In this document: positions 12,090 to 26,100 of the stretch, in pieces | Layout: the number at the start of each line of letters is the position of its first letter | Position numbering within the stretch: the stretch's first letter is position 1 | From: Omphiscola glabra | Lineage: Eukaryota > Mollusca > Gastropoda > Lymnaeidae | NCBI GenBank assembly: GCA_964017045.1 | Contig: OZ024804.1 | Span: 25,610,899-25,674,898, forward strand | Direction: 5' to 3' | Length of the DNA: 64,000 nt | The notes under the pieces: generated by a model | The model's database searches: none | The model's input: the letters and a program-made list of their open reading frames with translations, nothing else | What the model was told of the DNA's origin: nothing | Made by a program: the position numbers and the translations under genes

Positions 12090-12115
12090 TTAAACCTCGG
12101 TGCCAAAGTCCTCCA
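12090..12115 (-). CDS. Gene B proposed terminal exon, 26 nt, PDZ-ligand-like end
   Basis: A strong acceptor (a T-rich run, then ccag) is followed by TG GAG GAC TTT GGC ACC GAG GTT TAA. With the A left by the previous exon it reads MEDFGTEV-stop. The end T-E-V fits a class I PDZ ligand. The acceptor and phase fit are good, but an exon this short can arise by chance. Confidence 0.4.
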
Positions 12116-15100
12116 CTGGAAAAAAAAAACGAATTAAACATAATTTACATTAAATGTGTCCTCAGTTAAAATTAAAAAATTAATCAAAACATTTTCTTTT
12201 CAAAATCTGTTAAAAAATGTTTTTGTAATTATATAAACTCAAATGGAATATGTACAAAGTATTTTAAAGAAATTTTCCTACTTCTTATCATAAACGAATG
12301 TTAACGGTAATCTTGAGAACGCTTAGTTACATTGCGTTATATCACAGAGAATAAACTTACTTGGATCATCTCCGCCTAGATGAAAGAAAGAAATGCTCAT
12401 TGTTAAATGACATTTTTTTAAAACTAAATTTTAAAGGCCGTTAGTCAAATAAGCAGCTCCCGCAGCTACGGCAGCACATAACTTGCATGTTATGTTAGGC
12501 ATCAATGTTATATTCTTTTTAATTTCGTCTGCTTCATGAATGACTTTAAGAAAATAGTAAAAAAAAAAGCAAAAATGGTTCAGAACAGGCAGCCATTCAT
12601 GTACGTTAATTTGAACGATTTCCAGAATAGTGTGCCATTAATAAACATTAATTTGTACGATGTTCATAACAGGCTGCGATTCACACACATTAATTAGCTT
12701 GATGTCCAGAACAGAGTGCCATACACATAATAAGCACTACGACTAAAATAATGCTGAGGAAACACGCAAGACTCACAAGCTAGCTATTCGATTTCTTGAT
12801 GGTTTTCATTTAAAATATTTTTTGTATCTCTGACAACAATTTCGGTATGAATATAAAACCATGTATTGAATAATAGAATCAAAATAACATCTTATGTTTT
12901 GATTTAAAATCAGCTATTTGTCAATAAAAATCGTCTGATTACATTGACATAAACATATTTCGATTCACGTCATCATGATTTACACAAGAGTTTATCCGTT
13001 TCCATGACAGATGTATCCAAAATAAAATAAAGATGGTTGAACACGAGACGCATATAACTTACTGCCACTCGATCCCCCATCCCCGGTCTTTGATTCCATC
13101 TGAACGGTCTTTGATTCCATCTGACCGGTCTTTGATTCCATCTCACCGGGCGTTTTTTCCACTTTAGGGGTTTTTACTTCAATGTCAATCATTTGAAAAT
13201 AAAATACATAGCGATTAGTTCCTAGCACAATGACTTAGCTTTACTTGTTACAAATTGTAATTTACGTTACATCAATTATAAAAAAGCATTAAAATTTCCA
13301 ATAATGGATGTCAGGTACAAATTAACTAACTACCATCTCTTCTAACCAACGCCTTTAAACCGTCGTACTGCGACTTGACGTGAAATAAAATGCCACAAAT
13401 TATGAAACCTGACAACTATTTCTATATAAGTACCAACTGATATCGATGCTGCGTCATTTGTGTTCGAAATTATAATTGAAACTCGACATGGAGTTCCTTA
13501 CATGCTGATCCGCTTGAATGACTTTCAGCTGACCCCACTGTGAAGAGTAAATGACATGGCAAAAGTACAAAATCATGTAAAAGTTAATGCAAACATTAAT
13601 TTACGTTTTTAACTTCCATAATATTCATTGCTATAGTGAATTGTGACCATAAGAATTTGCTCAATACAAACTCTCTAGGCATCAGAAACATTTTGTAAAA
13701 GAATCGCTCTGTTCAAGAGTATGTCGAAGACCACCAATAATGGACGTAAAACGTCAAAGTGACCTACATTTTTATGGTAGCAACTATTTTGTGGAGTTTA
13801 ATACTCCTTTGAAATCCTCAAAATATCTCATTTAATTTTTAGTTCCTCTGATAAAAAAAGCTAAAAATGACATATCACTTTGCATTCCAGTGCACCTGTG
13901 GGTTCGATGCTATGCATCAAATGGCCCCCAGTGAGATCGAAGTCATTGCATTCAAGTGCACATGTGGGTTCGATGCTATGTATCAAATGGCCCCCAGTGA
14001 GATCGAAGTCACTGCATTCCAGTGCACCTGTGGGTTCGATGCTATGTATCAAATGGCCCCCAGTGAGATCGAAGTCACTGCATTCCAGTGCACCTGTGAG
14101 TTCGATGCTATGCATCAAATGGCCCCCAGTGCGATCAAAGTCATTGCATTCAAGTGCACATGTGGTTCGATGCTATGCATCAAATGGCCCCCAGTGAGAT
14201 CGAAGTCATTGCATTCCAGTGCACCTGTGAGTTCGATGCTATGCATCAAATGGCCTCCAGTGAGATCGAAGTCATTGCATTCCAGTTCACCTGTGAGTTT
14301 GATGCTATGCATCAAATGGCCCCCAGTGAGATCGAAGTCATTGCATTCAAGTGCACATGTGGGTTCGATGTTATGCATCAAATGGCCCCCAGTGAGATCG
14401 AAGTCATTGCATTCCATTGCACCTGTGAGTTCGATGCTATGCATCAAATGGCCTCCAGTGAGATCGAAGTCATTGCATTCCAGTTCACCTGTGAGTTTGA
14501 TGCTATGCATCAAATGGCCCCAGTGAGATCGAAGTCATTGCATTCAAGTGCACATGTGGGTTCGATGTTATGCATCAAATGGCCCCCAGTGAGATCGAAG
14601 TCATTGCACCTGTGAGTTCGATGCTATGCATCAAATGGCCTCCAGTGAGATCGAAGTCATTGCAATCCAGTGCACCTGTGTGTTCGATGCTATGCATCAA
14701 ATGGCCCAGAGTGAGATCGAAGTCATTGCATTCAAGTGCCCTTGTGAGTTCGAAGCTGTGCATTAAATTTAAATAGCCCATGCGAGTTTGAATGCCAAAA
14801 TAGAAAATATATAAGGTGTGCTATGTTTAATTCATACAATGATATAATTCACATATATCCAAAAACAATATTTAGAAGTAAGATTATTCGCAATATACAA
14901 TTAGATAAAGCTCTTTAGGTCAGCGCTTTATAATCTGAGAAAACAACGTCTCAGTGGCAATGCATAAGCGCGAAGTGATGGGGAACACATTCGAATCCCA
15001 GGGGTGCAAACAAAGGCACTAATCATAAATCATTAAAGGACAGACATCACCTGTGTCTAAATGTAAATTTTACACGTGCGATACCCACATATTTTGATGT

Positions 15101-17450
15101 GATCTGCTATTGTCCGTGCGTCCACCTTATTTTACTTCAATGTAGAGTTAAAGTGTTTACCCCCACACCCCCCCCCCCTTTTTCTTTTTCTTTTTGTTGT
15201 TGATATTGACGTCCCCAATTAAAAATGTAGCGATGTATCAACTGCCCACCCCTCTCTTGATTGGGAAAAGGGTGTTTACGTTCGAATGAGTTCTAATTTC
15301 TTCTTAACAGTTGGGTTATACAACTTCTAGAATTTCTTTTCTGGACGACTCTAACTCACTCCTTATAAATAAGGTGACAACCTTCTAGGCCGGGAGATTT
15401 ATTTTTCCTAATTTTCATAGACATTTATGAGACGTAATTTCTAAACGTATAGAAGCCTTACAAACTGGTATTCTTTGTGTGTGTGTGTGTATTTTAATGT
15501 TTGTATCTTTCATGGATTTTACATTTCCACTTGCTTTTCTTAAAGTGAATATACTTTTTTTTATTTCAGTATATTTAATTTTGTATTTTTCCATCAAGTA
15601 ATAGTACAATTAAATAGTGTTTGTATACCAGCTTTGGCATCGGTTTTTCTTTATCTGTTTAGTGGTCCTAGTTTCAGTCCTTTGTGTCGTATTCTTAAAC
15701 AAACGAACTAAATCTTAAAACATATTACATTTGCAAAACCACGTAAAGGTACGTGGCATTCCCACTTATTTTATTCTCTCAATATATCTTGGGGCATCCA
15801 TATATTTTATTTCATGCACAAATTTTGCGGTATCCACATATTGTTTGTATCCACATATCTTGGTGCATCCACATATTTTTATGCACATAATTTTCTTTAT
15901 TCACATATTTTAAGTCACAATTTTTACTGCATTCACATATTTTGCTGTATTCACATATTTTGCTGCATTCACATATTTTGCTATATTCACATATTTTGCT
16001 GTATTCACATATTTCGCTGTATTCACATATTTTGCTGTATTCATATATTTTGCTGTATTCACATATTTCGCTGTATTCACATATTTTAGTGTATTCACAT
16101 ATTTTGCTGTATTCACGTATTTTACTGTATTCACATATTTCGCTGCATTCACATATTTGCTGTATTCACATATTTTGCTGTATTCACATATTTTGCTGTA
16201 TTCACATATTATATTTCGCTGTATTCACATATTTTGCTGTATTCACATATTTTTATCCACATATTTTACTGTATTTACTTATTTTCTTGTATCCACACAC
16301 TTTGCTGTATGCACATTAGCTGCAGTATCCACACACTTTGCAGTATCCACGCAGTTTAAGACAGCACTAACTCACCTGATTCATTGCCACTCGCTATCGT
16401 CTTTTGGCTCCCAGTTGACATGGCTGTGAAAATGGGTAAACGAGGTTGATCGTTTAAAAGATCATTTTCACTTCTGATAACATTGCTATTAATATACATT
16501 CTGCAAAATGAGCGGAAGGGACACTAATGAATTCTATAGACACTCTTCAACAATAATCATTTTTCCCAAAGTACCAGGGCTGACCTCGTATTTTTCAAAA
16601 TAATTCCCAAGATTTCGCCCGATTTTCATGATTATTCCTCAGACCCACAAAACGGTCTTAAAGTTCCAAGATCTAGGGAAATCTCCCGAGGTCTGGACAA
16701 CCATTTTCGGACGTACTGGTGTGGAGATAAGACTTCTCTGGTATAATATTAATAAAAAGCTAGGGCTTAACCAGGTATAATTGTTTTACACCGTGTCCCG
16801 GTATTTTGAGTCCTACACCAATCTCCCATCCTTACAAAAATAGGCCTACAGACAGTCCTACACCCTCCTCCCGGCATTACTAAAATAGGCTTACAGACAG
16901 TCCTACACCCTTCTCCCATCCTTACAAAAATAGGCCTACAGACAGTCCTACACCCTTCTCCCATCCTTACAAAAGTAGGCCTACAGACAGTCCTACACCC
17001 TCCTCCCATCCTTACAAAAATAGGCCTACAGACAGTCCTACACCCTCCTCCCGGCATTACTAAAATAGGCTTACAGACAGTCCTACACCCTCCTCCAGGC
17101 ATTACTAAAATAGGGCTACAGACAGTCCTACACCCTCCTCCCGGCATTACTAAAATAGGCCAACAGACAGTCCTACATCCCACATCACGGCCTTACAACA
17201 ATTGGCCTACAGACAGTCCTACACCCTTCCTGCCCGCCTTTAAACAATAGACCCACAGACAGTCATACAGACCGTCCAACACAATGCCCGTGGTTCGTTA
17301 TTGCTTACTATAATAATCGTCCTCCCCCACTACATACAATGTGTTGTACCTGAGCTCAGTCGTCACGCATGACAACATTTGTTTTTCATTCATTACTCTA
17401 AATGTAAAAATTAGTGGATTTGGGTAGGAGCGGGCAGGACACACCCGAAG

Positions 17451-17486
<36 letters not shown>

Positions 17487-20400
17487 ATATGCCAGACTGT
17501 TTTAATAAATAAAGTAAAGTAACAAATAAGTTGTTCGTTTATTGAATAAAATAAAAATAAAAATGCTCAGGGACACATTATCATCTTTGGAGGATGAAAA
17601 AATTATGAGTGATTAACTCAGACTATTTGTACAGTAAGTTTTCAAACAGGCTATTTTCGCATTATTTTATCATTATTTCATCTTTATTTCTTTTTATTAA
17701 CTTTTAACATTATTTAAATTTTTAACAACATTAGGCGTGTTGTGGGGGGGGGGGGGGGAGTCTTCGAAATCCTCCCTAGGCCATTGTCATGTTTAAACCC
17801 ATTAAGAATGATTTTGTTTCATTTATTTGATATTAAAACTTGAAGTATATATTTATATTTCGTAGGTATTTGATTATTTATATTATAATGTTTGTTTGAA
17901 ACGAAATATCCCCCCCCCCCCCCACAAACCAAACACGCCCCTCCTCCCCCCAAACCAACCCTGTTCACATCTGACAACATCATTTACTCACTGTGATGGC
18001 TCCCATCCTCGGAACCTAACAGAAAATTTAGATTACAATCATGATGGCTGATAATACTTGATATATAACTGTATAAACACTGGCATGTTGCAGTATGACA
18101 ATATGTAAAGGTATTTACAAAAGAGAATTTTAATGAAAAACAAAAAAATTTGGATTGAGTAAACTATTGCAATCAATGTTTTTTGAGGCAGTGAGTGGGG
18201 AGGGGGTGGGGGGGAGGTTGTCTAAATTAGCTTTGCTGAAATCTTAAATTCCCGAAAAAGGTTCTTTAAGTCGTTTGCGAAGTATCAAACCTGAAATGCG
18301 TTTTTGACCTGGTCACTATTGTTTTATTATCATAAACCCCGTGTCACAAGAATAATATGGAAATAATGGGATGATCACATGAGTAAAAAGAAATTATTAT
18401 TTAAACAACACTGTTGTAGGTATGTAATTTAAACAACACTGTTGTAGGTATGTAATTTAAACAAGACTAATGTTGACCTTACCATAATAGTAATTGCAAA
18501 GCTGCTCACAAGCTAATGAGATAAGGAGAAGAAAACAATGGTTACAAAAATTATGTTTCTAGTCAAATTGTGCAAGCAGTCAGTTCAGGCTCAAGGCACC
18601 GGCGGGCAGTTGCCCGGGGCACTATGTGCATCGGGCGCCATCAATGATTTTAAAAAAAAAATTCAAACAACATTCCATGGGAACCTTGGAAGAAAACAAA
18701 TTTTAGTCGCCGTACTACATACACCGTGCACGGGAAGTGGCCGCAGAAGTCGCTGCTTTCAAAAGCAGCCGTTTCCTTGGTAAGTGCATCGTGTACCTCT
18801 CTCTTTGCGACGGTGTCCGTTTCTCGTGACAGCGACGTCCATTTGGCGCGTTGTCGACAGTAGGTTCGTCAGCGTATTGCTTAGGGAAGCGCTATACACA
18901 GTCAGTTGGGAATAAAGCACATCGCTATTCCAAGCTGTGTATCAAGATCCATGTTATTCCCAGCCGTCTGTGTATTAAGCTCCTTGTTATTCCCAGCTGC
19001 GTATAAAGCTCCATGTTATTCCAAGCTGTGTATAAAGCTCCTTGTTATTCCCCGCTGGCTGTTTATAAAGCTCCATGCTATTCCCGGAAGACTGCCTTTA
19101 ACGCTCCTGGCTATTCCAAGCCGATAAAGGGTTTACAATCGCTAGCAATTAACAAAAGAAAGAAAGAAAGAAGCGGAACTCTAGGCGCAGCATTGAATCT
19201 ATAATTTTGTTTCATTTTATCACCCTTTACTTTGGCAGCACTATTTTGTACACAGTCAGGCTGGGAATTACACTCAACGCTCTGTGGATCTATTTACAGC
19301 AGTTTCAGTAATGAAGATTGTCACGGATTTTTTAATTGATTATCGTTGAAAATACACTAGGTGCAGCACAAAAATAATATAGTTTAAGAATTAGATGTAG
19401 TGCCCATTTTTTAGAAATAAAAGAAGAAGGAGCTGAAGGAGAAAGATTTTGTTTGAATAGGAGTTCATTGAAGATATTATAAACGCAGATAGCATTTTTT
19501 TTTAAAAATCATTTGTTCAGTGTAATACTGGAAGGGGTTATAGATTCTTCTTTTAAGAAATTTTAATATTTGCCATTGTTTCAATAACACATGATGATTT
19601 TTGAATGACCTAAAAAAAAAACTGCCCGACAAAGATAAGCTTAAAGTAGCATGTCAAGGTTTGGAGAATGGGTTAAGGTGTCAAGAAAATAGCGAAATAA
19701 ATGTAAAGTGATCTGTTCAATGAGCCAGATAAAGCCAAAGTATTACTTCATCGTGGTGTAAAGCTTCCAATAGAGGCCGCTAAATTCATAAACACTAATA
19801 AGTTACTGGATGCTATTCATCTGTGGGTATCACTAAGTATACTGCTTTCAATACCTATTATTGTAGTTGTAGCCTTTTAATGTTGTAAAACTAAATCATA
19901 TTTACGATCATCCATGTCTCAAGACAGAATGATTTCTTGCACAATTTTGTCTATAGAAAATGATATTGCAAAAAATTTAAATAAAGATAAAGTGCTTTAA
20001 AACAGATTTGCTGATCTAAAGTCATGAAACAAATTTCATGGGTTGGTTAATTGTTTATAGTGTCCAAATAAAAGTTATGAAAAATAATATTATTGTTCAT
20101 CGTTTGTTAATAAAAGTATTTTGGTAATAAACTCATTTTCTAACCCTATTTTTTCCCTGCAACGTTTTTTATGATTAAACTAAAGGCCTCCTAAATTAAT
20201 ACGAAAGTAGTACGGCCGGTTCTGCAAGCAGCGGCATATGAACGGAGCAATAGAGAACGTCGGCACAGATTTTATTGTTATGGAGGGGCAGGATTTTAGG
20301 CCATCTCAAGAGTTTGTTTTAGTGGAAAGTGGTGGCAAAATTCTGGCCAGCCCCAGGCGGCAATTTATCTTTGCTACGCCACTGGGGCAAGCAATCTCTT

Positions 20401-23108
20401 ATTGTAAATACTTATGAAGCGGATAAAAATGATAACATTTCAGTTTAAACCCAATGTGAGATAAGTTATTTAATTAAAAAAATTTAGTCGGACTTATAAA
20501 TCACAAAAAAAAAAAGTTAATTTTTTTAAACTAACTTGATGAATCTTTGACTTTGTCTATGAAGAAAACATTACCACTTTATCACCGAGCGTGATAAGAA
20601 CGGCTCCGTAGATGCTCAAGTCCAAAAGAACTCACAGTTGTGACACAATGCACTCACCTAAGAACAGTACCATACCTACGGCAATGACTATCATTGCAAC
20701 TGGAGCAGACACGCAATACACCTTTGACCAGTGAGCTGAGGGTTAAAGGAAAACATTGTGTATTATTGGATTTGTGTCGCTCTTCCAAGTTCGTTCTGGC
20801 AATATATCAGGTCAAAAAGCGTGCCAATTTATGAAGCAAAATATCAAAGTAATATATCCAGGTCAACATATCCACGTATGATGTTCACTTGGATTCTCCA
20901 GATGCGTGGAGAGAGTTGATCTCCTGTCTTGTAAACCAGCTTATCCTCCGGAAAGTAAAATCCCCTGCAGGCCCTGTGATTTCGTGATGCAAAGTCTAGA
21001 CCATCGTCACATTGGGACAGAGAGATGCCAAAAAAAATATGTAGGTTAAAAACAAGGCAAAATATCAAGAAAATTTATTTTAAAGCTGGTTAAATAGACA
21101 GACAAAACAATTATGTGCATTAGCAAAGCAATGTCTTCTTTAAGAGTCTCACGATCGTGTGAAATATTATAAGAACATTATAGACAACGATATTTAGAAA
21201 GTACGACGGCAAAATTTTCTTCACTGATTGTTGCTAGAAAGCCAATTATAGTAATCATCAGATAAAAGGCAACAAAAAAATCTGTTCTAGCTACGGATTA
21301 TAGAAAGTGCAATCAATATAAGACCACCTTAATAATCATAATAAAATTTAGAGGAGCGTTCTCCTTCTAATGGGGTGTTCTTATTAGAATGATTTCATTG
21401 CTCATATCTCCATAGGTTATAATTCTACAATGGCATCTTAAAAAGCAAATCTACATTGCTCGGAAGCCATGAATAGTGTTAGATTTAACTAAAACATGTA
21501 CACTGTTTAAACCAGTAGTTCTCAACCTTCCTAAAGCCACGACGCTTTAATACAGTTCCTCGTGTTGTAATGCCCCCCCCCCCCAAACCATAAAATTATA
21601 TTCGTCGCTATTTCAAAAATATGTTTTTCGATGTTCTTAGTCGACACCTGGGTGGGTCGTTCGACATCTAAAAGGGTCGTGACTTACAGGTTCAGAACCA
21701 CTGATTTAAACAAAGTTTGACAGTGTTCACTGCTCTTGGCTTACGGGTCTCTTCTGTCGCCGGTGTAGTGGGCACTTCAGCTGTAAGGTGTCAATAGTGA
21801 GAGATTTGAGACAGCGGGACGAAATTATAGGTTAGAAAAAATATTATAAATAAAGTACACATTCACCATCTAGCTCTCTCTCTCTCTCTCTTACATATAT
21901 ATATGTAACTCTCTATGTCACTCTCTCTCTATTTATATATATATATATTATATGTCTCTGTAACTCTCTATATTGCTCTCTTTCTCTGTTACTCTCTCGG
22001 TCTTTCTCTCTTTCACTCTGCCACTTCTTTTTGTGCTCTCTTTCGGTCTCTCTATCACTTTCTCACCCTCGCTCTCTTTATCCCTTTTTCTGACGACCTC
22101 TCTCTCAATCTGTCACTTTCTCCTATTCCTTATCCTATTTTGATAATCTGGCGGTGATAATCGGGGGGGGGGGGTAACGATATTCTTTGATCAATAACTT
22201 ACTTGGTTCACGAGTGGTAAATAGTGGAACGGCTGGTCTATTTGGTCTGGTGGTCTGTACTCTTTTATGCGATGTGGTCTTAGATAATTCTGAATGCAAC
22301 ACGGTTGTTACTGTGTCAGACAGAAAGAGATAATAGCTGGTGTACACATATTCCAAAGAGAGTTATCTAGAGAAGTAAGAAGACTATCTCTAAAATGACA
22401 TCATGCGTTTTATAGAAGTCACGTGCTAATGCCAATTATTCCCCTACAATTTTTTACATTTAATATTTTACATTGTCATTAAATATAAGCAGCCCTAAGC
22501 TACTCCCCCGACGGATGGTGGGGAGCACCCGCGCCCGGACTGTGTACTTAACAGGGTGGGGATTTAAAAGTTGTCGTCAGAGTGTTACGAGTACAAGATC
22601 ATTCAAAAACGTACATTTACAACAGCGGTTCTCAACCTTACAAAGGGGTCAACAAAGACCATCGAAAAACACATATTTATTAAGTAGCAATGAAAATAAT
22701 TGTATGGTTGGGGATCAGCACGATACACGGAACTGTATTCAAGGGTCGGGGCATGAGGAATATTGTGAACCACTGATATAAACTAACAAAAACAAATTTT
22801 GTTGCCGCTTTCTTATGACAGCTATCAAATTTTACGCACTGTCCATCTGCAGCCTGAATGCCTGTTTGCATTCATATCACGCGACGGTCGGATAATATGT
22901 ATTTTGAAATTATCGTGAAATAAAAAAACGCTTAGCTGTATCAACAACAAAAATTTATTCCGTAATGCTTAAAAGACTTTTTTTCAACAAAACTAGACAA
23001 CCATTCATAAATTCAGCAGTGACTCGTATATTATTTGATTCCATATAATAAAGTTTGAATTTACCAGGCTGACAGAGTTGGCCAGAAAATCCCCACAACG
23101 ACATCCCG

Positions 23109-23169
<61 letters not shown>

Positions 23170-26100
23170 CATATACTTAAAATTAGACTACAGTTAAGAT
23201 TCAAATCTTTGGTTTTCTGTCCAAATCTGCAGTCCAGTGTTTTCCATTATATATATATATATATTCACATGCATCAGGGTTCCTTGTGATACACTGGCCA
23301 GTAAACAAACAGTTCGTATTCGGACAAAGGTGGCATGTCTCGTTGCAATAGATGCCATAATTGGGTGCTATGCAATCTAAAATAAAAATAATATATATAT
23401 ATATTAAAAGGCACATTTATAATTATTAAATCGATTCGAAATGGCTTCTTTTTGTTAGTTGTTTGCGCAAAATTATTGTTCAAGTTCAAGCATAACGGTT
23501 TCTTTAAATAAATAATTTTAAAAACTTAAATCTTTATTTAAATGTATCACGAACAAAAATAATAATTCTTTTAAATGTAAAAAAAAAAATATAAAGGAAT
23601 TCGACTGTTTTGGCTATGTCATTGCTCCTGCTCGCTTTGCATTCTCTTGATGAATGAAGAGTATTTTTACCCTTTTAAAAATTATGAATATATATGTGTC
23701 TAATAAAGAAAAATAAATTAAATTAAACAATTTATAAACACACATATATCATATTTAAAAACATTTCATGCCGACAGAAATTCTTAAAAAATTCCAGCAG
23801 ACTCTAGAATGAAAGAAGCTAATAATTTAATCAGGTAGAAACACTGCCAACAAGGGAGTATAAAAAAAAACTCCCTATGTGCCTGTCAAAGCACTCCAAA
23901 TGTCTCTCTGTACAAAATCACAGAATATGTCTGTGTCCAAAATATATGTCTATCTGTACACAAGCCGTGTATATATTATCAGTCCAAAACCGATCTATAT
24001 ATATATATATCTGCCCAAGTGCCTTCTATATGTCTATCTGCCCAAAAACCCTATATATGTCTCTCTGACCGACAACCCTCTTTCTATTGGCCCAAAACTC
24101 TCTATATGTCTAGCTGCTCAAACTCCCTCTATGTTCCTATCCACCCAAAACCGTCTTTGTTTTTTCTGTCAAAAACTCTCTATATGTCTATTTTTTCACA
24201 TACTGTCTATATGAATATATGCACAAAACCTTTCTATATGTCTATATCTGTCAAAAACACTCTATGTTTCTATATGTCAAAGACCATAGATAGGTCTATC
24301 TGTCCAAAACCCTTAATTAAATATGTCTTTCGGACTAAAACATTATATAAATCTATCATCCGTTCATCTATCCCCAGTAGCACTGGAAGTGTGTGACAAT
24401 TCCGGCCAACTGCAGAGGGTTTTTTTCCGTAAACGTTTGAGGCGGCCAAATTCCTGGCCCACCTTGGGGTGGCACTGACCTTTATAGCTACTTTACCTTC
24501 GCCAACCATTAATCTATGAATAACAATGCATTCCCAGCTATCAACACCACTTAATTGATCCATTCACCCATAGGTCTATTCATCCATTCACCCATAGGTC
24601 TATTCATCCATTCACCCATAGGTCTATTCATCCATTCACCCATAGGTCTATTCATCCATTCACCCATAGGTCTATTCATCCATTCACCCATAGTTCTATT
24701 CATCCATGCATCCATTCCCCCCCCTCCCAAATCAGGACTCAGTCAATAGCAGTAACCCGCAAAGAAGCACCATACCTCCATAAGCCTCTACTTCACAGAT
24801 ATCCATCGACCTATTTTTGCTTTGGTTGTCCATGCTGATCTTGAATTTGCTGATGATGAGATCGTGGATAATGTTGAAGACAACAAAGCTCTTAGACACG
24901 AGGGGCACATGGTGGCAATACGGTAGCATGACGCCTGTCTTGTCATAGCAGTTGAGCTTGAATTGTGACACCGGTGACCCTGAGATGAAGACATTGCTTC
25001 ATTGATTTAGAGACCAAATAATCATCATTGGATTTAGTGACCGAATAATCATCATTGATTTATTGACCGAATAATCATCACTGATTTATTGACCGAATAA
25101 TCATCACTGATTTATTGACCGAATAATCATCATTGATTTATTGACCGAATAATCATTATTGTTTAAGTGACCGAATAATCATCATTGATTTATTGACCGA
25201 ATAATCATCACTGATTTATTGACCGAATAATCATTATTGTTTAAGTGACCGAATAATCATCACTGATTTATTGACCGAATAATCATCACTGATTTATTGA
25301 CCGAATAATCATCACTGATTTATTGACCGAATAATCATCACTGATTTATTGACCGAATAATCATCATTGATTTATTGACCGAATAATCATCACTGATTTA
25401 TTGACCGAATAATCATCATTGATTTATTGACCGAATAATCATCACTGATTTATTGACCGAATAATCATCATTGATTTATTGACCGAATAATCATCATTGA
25501 TTTATTGACCGAATAATCATTATTGTTTAAGTGACCGAATAATCATCACTGATTTATTGACCGAAAAATCATAATTGATTTATTGACCGAAAAATCATCA
25601 TTGATTTATTGACCAAATAATCATCATTGATTTATTGACCGAATAATCATCACTGATTTATTGACCGAATAATCATCATTGATTTATTGACCGAATAATC
25701 ATCATTGATTTAGTAACCGAATAATCATCATTGATTTATTGACCGAATAATCATCATTGATTTATTGACTGAATAATCATCATTGATTTATTGACCGAAT
25801 AATCATCACTGATTTATTGACCGAATAATCATCATTGATTTATTGACCGAATAAACATCATTGATTTATTGACCGAATAATCATCATTGATTTATTGACC
25901 GAATAATCATCATTGATTTATTGACCGAATAATCATCATTGATTTATTGACCGAATAATCATCATTGATTTATTGACCGAATAAACATCATTGATTTATT
26001 GACCGAATAATCATCATTGATTTATTGACCGAATAATCATCATTGATTTATTGACCGAATAAACATCATTGATTTATTGACCGAATAATCATCATTGATT

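Noticed and set aside
13867..14781. Open frames on both strands in the 66-bp array
   Set aside because: Period divisible by 3; all frames share the same repetition and none has splice or start context.
14940..15018. tRNA gene
   Set aside because: A- and B-box-like blocks are present but I could not pair an acceptor stem; kept only as a SINE-like fragment.
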